Counted from the stretch's first letter, positions 26,101-35,075 are shown. The stretch is 50,574 nucleotides of DNA from Opitutia bacterium (GCA_947453695.1 CANGHW010000024.1:1-50574); one strand, 5' to 3'. A program made the numbers and translations. The notes: a model not told the origin generated them from the letters alone.

Positions 26101-26204
26101 ACTACTACGTGCGCGGCGAGCAATCTCCCGGCCCGGGCGAAACTGTCGGCGAACTCGTCTGGGCTTCGCCGATGTGGATCACTTACGCACCGGCCTCCCG
26201 TTGA
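23139..26204 (+). CDS. Large exported beta-propeller-like protein with C-terminal PHP/DUF3604-type domain
   Basis: 1021 residues from ATG 23139, where a signal peptide begins (MKSFLLCLALLCSLHLARA); the frame is open further upstream without features. Residues of about 150-640 repeat W-rich blade-like segments (TWTKAPADFAFL, GTAWVIWSENNAW, GRVWLAWQGAREG, GRVAIAWDTYDKG, GRLWVCWEQSG), as in sialidase or TolB-like propellers. At about 677 the PHP-like part begins with FH679-R-H681-T, then GCGDHDNGNG, CASHTSA and QSSSDHGSTH, a set of metal-ligand motifs like DUF3604 proteins. A final beta domain follows. Probable role: an exported metal-dependent hydrolase with a binding propeller; substrate unknown. 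The next gene overlaps its end. Confidence 0.82.
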   Translation: MKSFLLCLALLCSLHLARAAEVGVRIRFGLTDQGNTKWDGSVAVSPGRVDLISGWRFQQSDAIEGNTGWKADTRPLTVRRSNAQKQKQKAAGGKKKGKAAATEGPIADNGVVLRLVDITEDSVVSVTTAQGKFSFKLADLPYGKVVEQLNGAVDVERTAATQSLTKNRTDDDFPAVAVAADGTTYIAHVSFTPGLDRDERARTWTKAPADFAFLATPPGGDQIFLRTVKNGQPGEPIAITTGKGDIYKVALAVDGQGTAWVIWSENNAWQNPAASANFEIWARSFKAGTLSAPVNLSNHVGSDLNPVATTDSQGRVWLAWQGAREGVFRILSRRQTVTGWSEVERVSTQSGTSWTPAIAAASDGRVAIAWDTYDKGDYDVWLREYGPTGQPAAPQPVATTPQYEARPSITYDLVGRLWVCWEQSGATWGKDWGALVRDEGIGLYRDRQIGMRILDRGQWLAPETAVAQGLPGAKMRRGPRALPVRQPETEPVVRAAGEEAEAEGAGTYNNLGRITCDRDGRIWLLARSREGNFFTPLGSVWMNYATYFDGQKWVGPILLPHSDNLLYNLPAVAPHPAGGLVVAHSSDHRQSRHTQNPRSGSNASLDSDRDPFDNDIFFSRLEFAAAKVTATLKPARATPSASVKASARTEAERRDIAAARSYRFAHEGQQLRIIRGEFHRHTEISGDGGNDGPLEDMWRYAIDVAGMDWLGCGDHDNGNGREYTWWLTQKTTDAFRLPGVFEPPFTYERSVAYPEGHRNVVFEQRGVRTLPRLPKSDRNVSAPAPDTQMLYAYLKAFNGVCASHTSATNMGTDWRDWDPKVEPMVEIYQGARQNYERPGAPRSPSAGDAIGGWEPLGFINLALQKGHRFSFQSSSDHGSTHISYALVLAEDNSRAALLKAMRQRHTYAATDNIIAEYTSTTGGRTYMMGDEFTSATAPTVRVKFIGTAPFKKVTLVKDDVEFVLGEPNKTEVEFTWTDPSPKPGKTSYYYVRGEQSPGPGETVGELVWASPMWITYAPASR

Positions 26205-27331
26205 GCCACGTCCGAACGACCATCCTGTCGCTCCTGGCCTGGGGTGCCCTGCTCCTTACCCCGGCCGTCACGCGCGCACACAATCCCGATACGAGCTACG
26301 CGCGCGTCACCATCGGCGAGCACGACGTCCGCTTCCGCTTCACCTACGACCTCTTCACCCTGCAAAAGGTCGTCGCGCTGGACACCGATCACGACGGCCG
26401 CACCAGTCGCTCTGAACTGAAGCGCGGCCTGCCGCAAATCGAGGCCTTCCTCCGCCGCCACATCGGCGTCGAACTCGACGACACCTCCGCAGATTTCGGC
26501 GCACCTGCGGGCTACGTGTGGCCACCCGACGCCGGCGACGCGATCGCGGAGCCCGACTACCACACCGCCAATGGTCTCGTGCATTTCGATTTCGTCCGCC
26601 CCATCGCCGATACGCCGGAGAACATCGTCCTCGCCTTCCGTTTCAACGCCCCGCTTAGCGAGCGCCATACGGTGCTCGGCTCGTTCATCTCCGGCGGCGC
26701 CTCGCACGAGGTCACCTTTACCCGCTTCGAGCCCGACTACGACTACGCTACCGGTTACGAACCGCCGCTATGGAAACGCCTCTGGCAATTTTTCCGTCTC
26801 GGCGTCGCCCACATCTTCCTCGGCTACGATCACCTTTGCTTTCTCCTCGCGCTGATCCTCGCGAGTCGATTCCGCGAGCTCGTCAAGATTATCACCTCCT
26901 TCACCCTCGCCCACAGCCTCACACTGATCCTTGCCGCGCTCGATATCGTGCGCTTGCCCGTGCGTCTCGTCGAAACCGGCATCGCGGCCACTATCATTTA
27001 CGTGGCCGTGCAGAATCTCCGCGGCGCGCCGACTGAGAAGCGCTGGCTGCTCACGTTCTTCTTCGGCCTGATCCACGGCTTCGGCTTCGCCAACGTCCTC
27101 GGCGAAATGAATCTTCCCACGACCGGCCTCGTGCGCTGCCTCCTCTCGTTCAACGTCGGCGTTGAGCTCGGCCAACTCGCCTTCGTCGGCGTCATGTTCC
27201 CGCTCGTGCTATGGCTGCGAAAAACCAAGCTCGCCAATCGCACTTCCACCGTGATCTCCGTTCTCCTCGCTGCCTTTGGCGCAGCATGGTTTGCTGACCG
27301 CGCCTTCAATCTCGGCGCTATGCCGTTGTAG
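26174..27331 (+). CDS. HupE/UreJ-family membrane protein with exported EF-hand-bearing N-terminal domain
   Basis: 385 residues if ATG 26174 is used, overlapping the previous gene by 31 bases; a TTG at 26201 overlapping the TGA is an alternative start. A signal peptide (ILSLLAWGALLLTPAVTRA) is followed by an exported domain of about 180 residues. This has a perfect EF-hand loop, D70-T-D-H-D-G-R-T-S-R-S-E81. The C-terminal half is a HupE/UreJ-type bundle of about six helices, with the conserved GVAHIFLGYDHLCFLLAL and TLAHSLTLILAAL, which carry histidines and an aspartate, and GLIHGFGFA. The family is thought to transport nickel, cobalt or similar ions. Overlap with the propeller/PHP gene suggests coupled expression. 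Confidence 0.88.
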   Translation: MDHLRTGLPLSHVRTTILSLLAWGALLLTPAVTRAHNPDTSYARVTIGEHDVRFRFTYDLFTLQKVVALDTDHDGRTSRSELKRGLPQIEAFLRRHIGVELDDTSADFGAPAGYVWPPDAGDAIAEPDYHTANGLVHFDFVRPIADTPENIVLAFRFNAPLSERHTVLGSFISGGASHEVTFTRFEPDYDYATGYEPPLWKRLWQFFRLGVAHIFLGYDHLCFLLALILASRFRELVKIITSFTLAHSLTLILAALDIVRLPVRLVETGIAATIIYVAVQNLRGAPTEKRWLLTFFFGLIHGFGFANVLGEMNLPTTGLVRCLLSFNVGVELGQLAFVGVMFPLVLWLRKTKLANRTSTVISVLLAAFGAAWFADRAFNLGAMPL

Positions 27332-27427
27332 GCGAGGCACCGTTCACCCGCGCAAGTGTTCGCTATTTAAGATGGGGACTGCCGGAGCCCGTCCAAGCGG
27401 CACCCGGGGGCACACTACGCCGAACGC

Positions 27428-29005
27428 TCAACGCGCATCCATGGTCGGCAAGAACTTGGGCTCTCTCCTCGCCTGCACTTTGGCTTCGAAATCCGCTGCC
27501 AGCGCGAGGAGCTTCGCCTCGCTCCAAGCTCGGCCGACAAAGGATAGGCCCACCGGCATGCCAAAGACGTGCGTCGCCGGCACTGTCACACTCGGATAGC
27601 CCGCCACGGCCGCCAGGCTCGCGCTGCCGCCGCTGGAGGCGTCGCCATTGATCGGATCAGTGAGATGCGCTGGCCCGCGGGTGAGCATCACCAGCGCATC
27701 GAGTTTCTCTCCATCCATCGTCGCATCGATGCCCTCCGCCCGCGTCATCCGGAGCAGCGCCTCACGCGCGTCGAGATACGCTTTGTCGGTAAGTGGCCCA
27801 CGCGCTTGGGCGGTCGTCAAATCCTCCTGACCGAAATAGCGCAGCTCGCGCGCGCTGTTCAGTTCATTGAACGCGATCACATCCGCCAAAGTCTTGATCG
27901 GGGCCGCGGGCGCGAGCGTAGCGAGGTAGGCATTGACGCCATCTTTGAACTCATAGGACAACAGATCTCCCTCCGGGCCGCCAAAGCGCGTGAGCGTCGC
28001 CACCTTCACTGCATCGATCACCTCCGCGCCGGCCTCACGCAACGCCGCGATCACGCGATCACAGACCGCCTCCATACGAGGATGAAAGCCAAACGGCCCG
28101 CGTAACACGCCGATCCGGGCACCTTTCAGCGCATCACGCCGAAACGGCGCGGCCAAGTCCACCGCCGCCCCAAGCGGACTGTGCGTCGTGGCCTCATCGC
28201 GCTCGTCAGGACCAGAGATGGCCGCCAGCACAAGCGCGGCATCGCGCACCGTGCGCGTCATCGGTCCGGCGGTATCCTGCGTGACCGAAATGGGAATGAT
28301 GCCCGACCGGCTCACGCGGCCCACCGTGGGTTTTACGCCCACGATCCCGCACGCCGACGCCGGCGACATGATCGAGCCGTTGGTCTCCGTGCCGATCGCA
28401 AACACACACAAATTAGCCGACACCGCGGCGGCCGAGCCGGAGCTCGATCCCGAGGGGTTGCGGTCGAGGGCATAGGGGTTTCGCGTCTGGCCACCGCGCG
28501 CACTCCAACCGCTGATCCCGCGGTTGCCGCGAAAATACGCCCACTCGCTCATGTTGGCTTTGCCCAAGATCACCGCCCCGGCCTCGCGCAGCCGCATCAC
28601 CACGTGCGAATCGCGCACGGGTTTCGAGCCCACCAATGCCAGCGACCCCGCCGTCGTCTCCATCTTATCCATGGTAGCGAGATTGTCTTTGATGAGCACC
28701 GGGATGCCGTGCAGCACGCCACGCACGCGTCCGGCCTTTCGCTCCCCATCGAGTCGATCAGCGATGGCGAGCGCATCCGGGTTAAGCTCGATCACGGAGT
28801 TGAGCATTGGCCCCGCCTTGTCGAAGGCCGCTATCCGCGCGAGGTAGGCCGAGGTTAGTTCCCGCGCCGTCAAAGTCCCGGCACCCATCCGCGCCTGCAG
28901 CTCATCAATCGTCGCTTCTGCAAAGGCGAACGCGGCGTCAGCCGCCGCGAGACGAACCGTGCCCATGCAAACGACCAAGACCAGAAAACATGAACGTAGG
29001 AACAT
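27428..29005 (-). CDS. Exported amidase (amidase signature family)
   Basis: 525 residues with a signal peptide (FLVLVVCMGTVRLAAAD). The Ser-cisSer-Lys triad regions are present: the lysine in GIPVLIKDN and the glycine/serine-rich signature DRNPSGSSSGSAAAVSA, with downstream GTETNGSI and the PTVGRVSRSGIIP segment. The family hydrolyses amides from small molecules to amidated peptides. Export distinguishes this one from GatA, so Glu-tRNA amidation can be excluded. It follows psd by 40 bases on the same strand and may be read from the same transcript. Substrate unknown. Confidence 0.92.
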   Translation of the reverse strand: MFLRSCFLVLVVCMGTVRLAAADAAFAFAEATIDELQARMGAGTLTARELTSAYLARIAAFDKAGPMLNSVIELNPDALAIADRLDGERKAGRVRGVLHGIPVLIKDNLATMDKMETTAGSLALVGSKPVRDSHVVMRLREAGAVILGKANMSEWAYFRGNRGISGWSARGGQTRNPYALDRNPSGSSSGSAAAVSANLCVFAIGTETNGSIMSPASACGIVGVKPTVGRVSRSGIIPISVTQDTAGPMTRTVRDAALVLAAISGPDERDEATTHSPLGAAVDLAAPFRRDALKGARIGVLRGPFGFHPRMEAVCDRVIAALREAGAEVIDAVKVATLTRFGGPEGDLLSYEFKDGVNAYLATLAPAAPIKTLADVIAFNELNSARELRYFGQEDLTTAQARGPLTDKAYLDAREALLRMTRAEGIDATMDGEKLDALVMLTRGPAHLTDPINGDASSGGSASLAAVAGYPSVTVPATHVFGMPVGLSFVGRAWSEAKLLALAADFEAKVQARREPKFLPTMDAR

Positions 29006-29067
29006 ACAGATGGATAAATGGTTTCGAATCGCGAACGGCGAGGAGACCCGCTCACAACACCGACGCT

Positions 29068-30027
29068 TTATGGCTCTTCCCCCAGTCGTTCCCCCATCTT
29101 GGCGTAAAGCTCCATATGCTCGCCGCTCACTTTTACCAGGTCCTCATCGAACCGGATTCGCCCTCGCTCGAAGAGCGTAATCACGCACGAACCACCGAAT
29201 GCAAACATGCCCTTCTCAGCTCCCTTCGCCACTGCTCGACCGGGCACGAAACTCTGTCGGATTGTGCCGACATTCGTCGCCCCGACCTCGATTACCGCCA
29301 CCGTGCCGAACTCGGGCGACTCGACGAGCGTGATCTCGCGCTTGTTTTCCACGAGGTAGCGGACATTGCGACTCAGCGCGATCGGACTCACCGAGTAGAG
29401 CCAGCCGTTGATGAGGCGGGAGTCACTCGGCACACCGGCCACCGGGAAGTGAAACCGATGATAGTCCACCGGGCAGAGCCGGGAGATCAGCATCGCGCCG
29501 CCGGCAAATTTCTTCGCCAGCACCTCGTCGCCCAGCAGCTCCAGCAGCGAGAACTTGAAGCCCTTGACGTAAAACCCGGCCGCAGTGTCGACATTCTGCA
29601 TGGCCAAGTGCCGCCCGTCGGCCGGAAACACAGCCACCCGCGCTCCCTCCGCAATCGGCCGGGCCGTCGGCTTCAACGCCCGGTAGAAGAACTCGTTGAA
29701 CGTCTTGTAGTCGAAGGGCGACTTGGCGAACTCGTCGACATCCAGATTGTATTTCGTGATGAAAGGCAGGACCAGGCGGGAGCTATCGCTGCCGCCTAGC
29801 AGCATGCGCAACAACTGAAAGACCCTCATCTCGGAATCATTGAGTGCCCCCATGCTCATGCGCCACCCATACCAGCGGGAGAAGAATGCCCGTCGGGCGG
29901 CGAGCCAGACGAAGAGCCGGCCGGCCGGATTCTCATACCCAAAGCGCAACCACCCTTCTCCGTAGACTTGCTCCGTCTTCACGGAACGCGTGGCGCGGTC
30001 AAAATAGCGGATGGGTGCAGCGGACAT
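29068..30027 (-). CDS. psd: Phosphatidylserine decarboxylase
   Basis: 319 residues from ATG 30027 (APIRYFDRATRS); the frame extends to 30138 but that part looks unrelated. Motifs: FNEFFYRALKP, VFPADGRHL (the aspartate of the self-cleavage triad), a YHRFHFPVAG histidine segment, and a C-terminal FGGSCVITLF in which G-S is the expected autocleavage site giving the pyruvoyl alpha chain. It makes phosphatidylethanolamine from phosphatidylserine at the inner membrane. The cleavage motif is GGS-C rather than the LGST of E. coli, as in other branches of the family. It is divergent from the DUF4260 gene, 62 bases away. Confidence 0.94.
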   Translation of the reverse strand: MSAAPIRYFDRATRSVKTEQVYGEGWLRFGYENPAGRLFVWLAARRAFFSRWYGWRMSMGALNDSEMRVFQLLRMLLGGSDSSRLVLPFITKYNLDVDEFAKSPFDYKTFNEFFYRALKPTARPIAEGARVAVFPADGRHLAMQNVDTAAGFYVKGFKFSLLELLGDEVLAKKFAGGAMLISRLCPVDYHRFHFPVAGVPSDSRLINGWLYSVSPIALSRNVRYLVENKREITLVESPEFGTVAVIEVGATNVGTIRQSFVPGRAVAKGAEKGMFAFGGSCVITLFERGRIRFDEDLVKVSGEHMELYAKMGERLGEEP

Positions 30028-30089
30028 CGCGCCGACCATCGGACAAGCGCACGCTTGCGCAAAGCACAAAAATCCCACCGCGTCGGTCC

Positions 30090-30464
30090 ATGAAGAATGC
30101 TGCGACAATCTGGCTGCGGACGGAAGGGGCGGTCGCACTCGGAGCGGCCCTGGTGCTTTACGGCCGCGGACTTCACCCCTATTCGTGGGGTTGGTTTGCC
30201 GCCCTCTTCCTGGTCCCCGACATTTCCATGCTAGGCTACCTCGCCGGTCCGCGGGTAGGCGCGATCGCCTACAATCTCGCCCACACTTACACGCTTGCGT
30301 TGGGACTGCTGGGCCTCGGCTTGCTGCTGGGGCAAGGCGTCTCCATCGCCGGAGGAATTATCTGGTGTGCACACATCGGCTTTGACCGCGCCATGGGCTA
30401 CGGCCTCAAGCTGCCCGAGGGATTCGGCCATACCCACCTCGGGCCCATCGGCCGACGACGTTGA
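30090..30464 (+). CDS. DUF4260-family small membrane protein
   Basis: 124 residues from ATG 30090, with four hydrophobic segments. Features of the DUF4260 family: RTEGAVALGAALVLYG at the start, LFLVPDISMLGYL, RVGAIAYNLAHTY, and a HIGFDRAMGYGLKLPEGFGHTHLG end rich in histidine. The family has no established function. It is divergent from psd and convergent with clpB. The conserved polar residues in the membrane region (D in VPDIS, H in NLAHT, the final GFxxTHLG) suggest metal or small-ligand binding, which is inference only. Confidence 0.88.
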   Translation: MKNAATIWLRTEGAVALGAALVLYGRGLHPYSWGWFAALFLVPDISMLGYLAGPRVGAIAYNLAHTYTLALGLLGLGLLLGQGVSIAGGIIWCAHIGFDRAMGYGLKLPEGFGHTHLGPIGRRR

Positions 30465-30484
30465 TCGGGACGCGACGCGCCTAC

Positions 30485-33070
30485 TTACTTCATCGCGAGC
30501 TCTTCGTCTTTAACTGTGAATTTCACTTCACTTCCTTCGGCGATCTGGCCACCGATCAGCGCACGCGCTAGTTTCGTCTCAATATTGCGCTGCAGGAAAC
30601 GCTTGAGCGGGCGCGCACCGAAGACGGGATCGTAGCCCTTTTCCGCCGCCCATTCTTTCGCCTTTTTGTCGAGCACCACTGTCACGCGGCGGTCCACGAG
30701 GCGCTTATTTAAATCAGCCAGCAGCAAGTCCACGATCGTCGTGATTTCTTCCAATGTGAGTGGCTTGAAGAGAATCGTTTCGTCGATGCGGTTGAGAAAC
30801 TCCGGCCGAAACGCTTTGCGCAGCTCCATCATCACGCTTTCGCGCACGCTCTCGGGAATCGTATCGCCCGTCACACCCTCGAGCAGAAAGCGCGAGCCGA
30901 GATTCGAGGTCATGATGATGATCGTGTTCTTGAAATCTACCGTGCGCCCCTGCGCATCTGTGATGCGCCCGTCGTCGAGCACCTGCAGCAATACGTTAAA
31001 CACATCCGGATGCGCCTTCTCGATCTCATCGAAGAGGATCACCGCATACGGCTTCCGCCGCACGGCTTCCGTGAGCTGCCCGCCTTCATCGTAGCCAACG
31101 TAACCCGGAGGAGCGCCGATCAACCGTGCGACGCTGTGCTTCTCCATGTATTCCGACATGTCGATGCGCACCATTGCGGCCTCAGTGTCGAAGAGCGTCT
31201 CGGCCAGCGTCTTCGCCAGCTCGGTCTTGCCGACGCCGGTTGGCCCGAGGAACAAAAAGCTGCCCACCGGACGCCGTGGATCTTTGATCCCGCTGCGTGC
31301 GCGCAAAATCGCCTCTGTGACCAGAGTCACCGCTTCGTGCTGACCGACCACCCGTTGGTGCAGCACATCTTCGAGCCGGAGTAGTTTGTCCTTCTCGCCT
31401 TCGACGAGACGGGTGACAGGCACGCCGCTCCATTTGGAAACGATCTCCGCAATCTCCTCCTCGGAGACCTCCTCCTTGAAAAGCGTGGTCGTAGCACGGC
31501 CTGCCTTCTCCAGGTTCTTCAACTCCTCCTCCATCTGCGGTATCTTGCCATGGCGGAGTTCCGCGACCTTGTTGAGATCGTAGGCCCGCTCAGCTTTTTC
31601 CATTTCCAAGCGCGCCGCGTCGATCGTCTCGCGCAGTTTGCGGGTCTTTTCCACCGCCGCCTTTTCTTTCTCCCAATGGAGTTTAATACCCTTCGACTTC
31701 TCGCGGGCCTCAGCCAACTCCTTGCGCAGCGACCCCAGTCGACGTGCACTCGCTTCGTCTTTCTCCTTCGCTAGCGCAGTTTCCTCGATTTCGAGCCGCA
31801 GCACCTTCCGCGTAAGCTCATCAAGCTCCTGCGGCATCGAATCCATCTCCGTGCGAATCATCGCACAGGCTTCATCCATGAGATCAATAGCCTTGTCGGG
31901 CAAGAAACGGTCCGTGATGTAGCGGCTCGATAGCGTGACGGCGCTCACCAGCGCGTTGTCCTGAATATGCACGCCATGATGCAGTTCGAAGCGCTCCTTG
32001 ATACCGCGCAAAATCGACAGGGCATCTTCGACACTCGGCTGGTCCACTACGACGGGTTGAAAGCGTCGCTCTAGCGCCGCATCCTTCTCGATGTGCTTCC
32101 GATACTCATCGAGCGTGGTCGCGCCGATGCAGTGCAACTCGCCGCGAGCGAGCATGGGCTTGAGCAAATTCCCCGCGTCCATGGCGCCCTCGGTTTTGCC
32201 GGCGCCCACGATCACATGGAGTTCATCGATGAATAAGATGATTCGTCCTTCGCTCGCCTTGACCTCGGCCAGCACGGCTTTGAGGCGCTCCTCAAACTCA
32301 CCGCGATACTTCGCACCCGCAACGAGCGCGCCCATATCGAGGGAGAAAATCGTTTTATCCTTCAGTCCCTCGGGCACATCTCCGCGCAGGATTCGCTGCG
32401 CGAGACCTTCGACAATCGCCGTCTTACCGACGCCAGGTTCGCCGATCAGCACCGGATTGTTTTTTGTCTTCCGCGACAAAATGCGTATAGTTCGGCGAAT
32501 CTCATCATCGCGACCGATCACCGGATCCATTTTTCCTTTCCGCGCCTGCGCTACCAGGTCGAAGCCGTATTTCTCCAGTGCGGCATAGGTCGCCTCCGGG
32601 TTGTCGGTCGTCACGCGTTGCGAGCCGCGCACTTCCTTGAGCACCTTCAAGACCTTGGCTCGGTCGAGTCCGAAGCTCTTGAAGAGCCTTTTCAAACCGT
32701 CCGGCTTCGCGACATCGAGCAAGCCGAGTAGCAAGTGCTCGACGGAGACAAAATCATCGTTGAGCGACTTCGTCTCTTCTTCACCACGAGTAAGCACCTC
32801 ATTCACCGCCTGGGTCACATAGATCTTCGAGGTGTCGACGCTGCCAGTGACCTTTGGGATACGTTCCAACTCGCGCTCCACAGCGAGGAGCACGGCGCTG
32901 GGTGTGATCGACAGTTTCTCCAACAGTCCGGGCACCACCCCGTTCTCCTGCGCGACCAGCGCGGAGAGCAAGTGCCACGTGTCGACCTCGGTGTGATTGA
33001 GGCGGCGCGCGAGGTTCTGCGCGTCAGTCATCGCCTGGCGCGACATTTGGGTGAGTTTGGCAAAGTCCAT
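30485..33070 (-). CDS. clpB: ATP-dependent disaggregase ClpB
   Basis: 861 residues, the normal ClpB length. An N-terminal Clp repeat domain (1-145) is followed by AAA1 with Walker A GEPGVGKT (210-217), a long coiled-coil middle domain (about 400-525, rich in [14 protein letters not shown] heptads), and AAA2 with Walker A GPTGVGKT (about 610), a sensor segment and the C-terminal small domain. The middle domain distinguishes it from ClpA and ClpC. It works with DnaK to recover aggregated protein. No CIRCE element is seen upstream; a different inverted repeat lies at 33156-33187. Confidence 0.97.
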   Translation of the reverse strand: MDFAKLTQMSRQAMTDAQNLARRLNHTEVDTWHLLSALVAQENGVVPGLLEKLSITPSAVLLAVERELERIPKVTGSVDTSKIYVTQAVNEVLTRGEEETKSLNDDFVSVEHLLLGLLDVAKPDGLKRLFKSFGLDRAKVLKVLKEVRGSQRVTTDNPEATYAALEKYGFDLVAQARKGKMDPVIGRDDEIRRTIRILSRKTKNNPVLIGEPGVGKTAIVEGLAQRILRGDVPEGLKDKTIFSLDMGALVAGAKYRGEFEERLKAVLAEVKASEGRIILFIDELHVIVGAGKTEGAMDAGNLLKPMLARGELHCIGATTLDEYRKHIEKDAALERRFQPVVVDQPSVEDALSILRGIKERFELHHGVHIQDNALVSAVTLSSRYITDRFLPDKAIDLMDEACAMIRTEMDSMPQELDELTRKVLRLEIEETALAKEKDEASARRLGSLRKELAEAREKSKGIKLHWEKEKAAVEKTRKLRETIDAARLEMEKAERAYDLNKVAELRHGKIPQMEEELKNLEKAGRATTTLFKEEVSEEEIAEIVSKWSGVPVTRLVEGEKDKLLRLEDVLHQRVVGQHEAVTLVTEAILRARSGIKDPRRPVGSFLFLGPTGVGKTELAKTLAETLFDTEAAMVRIDMSEYMEKHSVARLIGAPPGYVGYDEGGQLTEAVRRKPYAVILFDEIEKAHPDVFNVLLQVLDDGRITDAQGRTVDFKNTIIIMTSNLGSRFLLEGVTGDTIPESVRESVMMELRKAFRPEFLNRIDETILFKPLTLEEITTIVDLLLADLNKRLVDRRVTVVLDKKAKEWAAEKGYDPVFGARPLKRFLQRNIETKLARALIGGQIAEGSEVKFTVKDEELAMK

Positions 33071-33155
33071 GGTGCCCCTATCATCGCACGCACCACGCCA
33101 AATCGTAAATGGGTTGTTTCCCTAGGCGGATCAGCCTCGCGGTGAAACTCGGGAG

Positions 33156-33187
33156 ACAAACTGCACCGACTCACCGACGCAGTTTGT
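33156..33187. promoter_or_regulatory. 9-bp inverted repeat upstream of clpB
   Basis: ACAAACTGC at 33156-33164 and GCAGTTTGT at 33179-33187, separated by 14 bases that contain ACCGAC twice. It lies 86 to 117 bases ahead of the clpB start and about 30 bases past the end of the phosphatase gene; both are on the minus strand. There is no T-run, so it is more likely a protein-binding site or a weak 3' hairpin of the phosphatase transcript. Confidence 0.35.
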
Positions 33188-33216
33188 GCCAGATTGTGTC
33201 GAACGTCAGACGGGCC

Positions 33217-34968
33217 TTAAGGGACCTCGTAAGCTTCAACCAACACGCTGCCGACCGCATCCCCGAGCCCCTTCGCCTGCAGGGTATAGGCGCCCGGAGG
33301 CAAGGTCGCGATCAACGCGGCATCCGGCGAATCGGCCGTGCTGAGCCCAAACGCCCCCACCCGTTCGAAGGCCAACGAGAGTCGCACGGTATCGGCCGAG
33401 GTCCAGTCGTCGTTGCTCGCGAGAATCGTGGCGCCGCGATACAGGGTGAGCACCGGGCGCAGCAAAGCGTCGGTAACGCCGAACGTTCGCAAGCTCGGCC
33501 CTACCGCCCGCGCCAGCACGGTGCGCGAGTTGGTGCCACCAATTACAAACCCGACGATCAATGACTCATCCGGGCTCGCGATCCGACCGCGCGTCGAAAC
33601 ATTTACAAAGGCTTTGTCGGTGCCACCCACCGGACCGGAAACACCCGTCGGCACGATCCCATTCGCCGAGGCTGTGAATTGAAACACCAACTTGGCCCCC
33701 TCGCCCACGCGCTTACCGACGTAGCGACACTGCATCGTCGGACCACCGGTGTCGGTGACCTCAAACAAGCCATATTGCGCCGTCCCCAGAATGGGGCCAG
33801 CCGAGTAAGGGCCACCTTTGGCTTCGGGCGGACGCGTCAAGGGCGCGGCATGCAGCACCACCAACGGCGCGCCGCCACCCACCGCATAGTCAGAATTGGA
33901 TCCATCGTCATAGGCGAGTGCGTGCATATCACCCGATAGCACCACGAGATTCTTCACGCGATTATCACGGAAGAAGTTGGCCAGTTCCGTGCGCTCAGTC
34001 GCGTATCCTGCCCAGGAGTCATCACCGAGTTGTGCCGTGCCGATCCAGGGCGCCGTGCTGACCCACAGGATCAGCGGAAAACCCGCATCACGTGCTGCAA
34101 TCACCTCCTGTTTAAACCACGCCTTCTGCGCCGCCCCGAGGCGGCTCTTCGTCGCTGACTCGGCTACGGTTGCAGCCACGGAGGCGCTGCGCAGGTCGGT
34201 CATGATCACCCGCACGCGGCCAACCGTGAATGACTGGGCCACGGTGCCTCCGCTCACATTGATCGGATAATGGGGCACATACTCGCGATAGATCGTGCGT
34301 GCCGCCGCGACACCCGGCGCTGCGCCGTTGCTGTTGTCGCCGGCAAAGTCATGATCGTCCCACATGTAGGCCAGTGCCACACCGCGGTAGAGCGCACCCT
34401 GCTTGGGATGACTAAGCACACCATCATAGTTGCGCCGATAGTCCTCTGCGACCGTGCTGCTCGTGTCACTATAGTGCAGATCTCCCATGTGGATCAGTAA
34501 CTGCGGTTGTTCCGCCAGGATCGCGTCGTAAGCCCGCTGATCCGCATCGCGGAAATCACCGCACGACGCAAACGCGAGGCGGAACGACGAGGCACCTTGC
34601 GGGAACGTGCGAAACTTGCCCCGCGCGACCGACTCGGTCCGCACGACTCCCGCCACTTCGATCCCATAATCGTAGTCGGTCGCCGGCTGGAGTCCCTCGA
34701 TATCGAGCGTGACCACGTTGCCCGCCGCCGCTGTCGTAGTAATCGCGGGGGAGAACACCGCCGGAGATAGGCGGTCATTCGTGCCCACGACGAGTCGGAC
34801 CCGCAGCCCCGCCGCATTGAGGCGCACCGTCACGGTTGCGCTCGTGGGGGTAACGTTGCCGCACCAGACTCCGCTCACAAAGGGTGAACTGGTCTGCGCA
34901 CCAAGCGGTAAAAGGCAGGCCGCCACTGCGACCAGCCAAATCCGCCAACCGCACGATATCGGCCGCAT
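33217..34968 (-). CDS. PhoD-like alkaline phosphatase/phosphodiesterase with C-terminal YEVP domain
   Basis: 583 residues from ATG 34968; an ATG at 35016 is also possible. A signal peptide (IWLVAVAACLLPLGAQ) leads to an N-terminal beta domain of PhoD type (VWCGNVTPTSATVTVRL), then the metallophosphatase core: SCGDFRD, HMGDLHYSD, WDDHDFAGDN and SGDMHALAYDDG, with the metal ligands of the PhoD group. Phosphomonoester or diester hydrolysis outside the cytoplasm is expected. The last 129 residues are the domain shared with three other proteins of this region and end in EAYEVP. It is divergent from the CotH gene with a 107-base gap that holds a perfect palindrome. Confidence 0.92.
   Translation of the reverse strand: MRPISCGWRIWLVAVAACLLPLGAQTSSPFVSGVWCGNVTPTSATVTVRLNAAGLRVRLVVGTNDRLSPAVFSPAITTTAAAGNVVTLDIEGLQPATDYDYGIEVAGVVRTESVARGKFRTFPQGASSFRLAFASCGDFRDADQRAYDAILAEQPQLLIHMGDLHYSDTSSTVAEDYRRNYDGVLSHPKQGALYRGVALAYMWDDHDFAGDNSNGAAPGVAAARTIYREYVPHYPINVSGGTVAQSFTVGRVRVIMTDLRSASVAATVAESATKSRLGAAQKAWFKQEVIAARDAGFPLILWVSTAPWIGTAQLGDDSWAGYATERTELANFFRDNRVKNLVVLSGDMHALAYDDGSNSDYAVGGGAPLVVLHAAPLTRPPEAKGGPYSAGPILGTAQYGLFEVTDTGGPTMQCRYVGKRVGEGAKLVFQFTASANGIVPTGVSGPVGGTDKAFVNVSTRGRIASPDESLIVGFVIGGTNSRTVLARAVGPSLRTFGVTDALLRPVLTLYRGATILASNDDWTSADTVRLSLAFERVGAFGLSTADSPDAALIATLPPGAYTLQAKGLGDAVGSVLVEAYEVP
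33220..33606 (-). repeat. YEVP-type C-terminal domain, copy in the PhoD protein
   Basis: 129-residue module: VNVSTRG at the start, FVIGGTNSRTVLARAVGPSL, TFGV, PVLTLY, NDDW, VGAFGL, DAALIATLPPGAYTLQ, VLVEAYEVP at the very end. It lies directly before the stop codon. Confidence 0.85.
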
Positions 34969-35001
34969 ACCCACGCGCCGCAGAGTGCGTTTCACTGTTC
35001 G

Positions 35002-35015
35002 TGAGGCAAGCCTCA
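35002..35015. promoter_or_regulatory. Perfect palindrome in the PhoD/CotH divergent promoter
   Basis: TGAGGCAAGCCTCA, a 6-bp inverted repeat with a 2-base centre, midway in the 107-base gap between two divergent starts (34968 minus, 35076 plus). Its position would suit a shared regulator. I do not recognise it as a Pho box or any other named site. Confidence 0.4.
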
Positions 35016-35075
35016 AGCCGGCCTCGAACCCGGCATTGCACGGCGGATCATTCGCTGCTCTGCTCTGTCTGCATC

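Noticed and set aside
33071..33216. CIRCE/HrcA operator upstream of clpB
   Set aside because: No TTAGCACTC...GAGTGCTAA or close variant is present.
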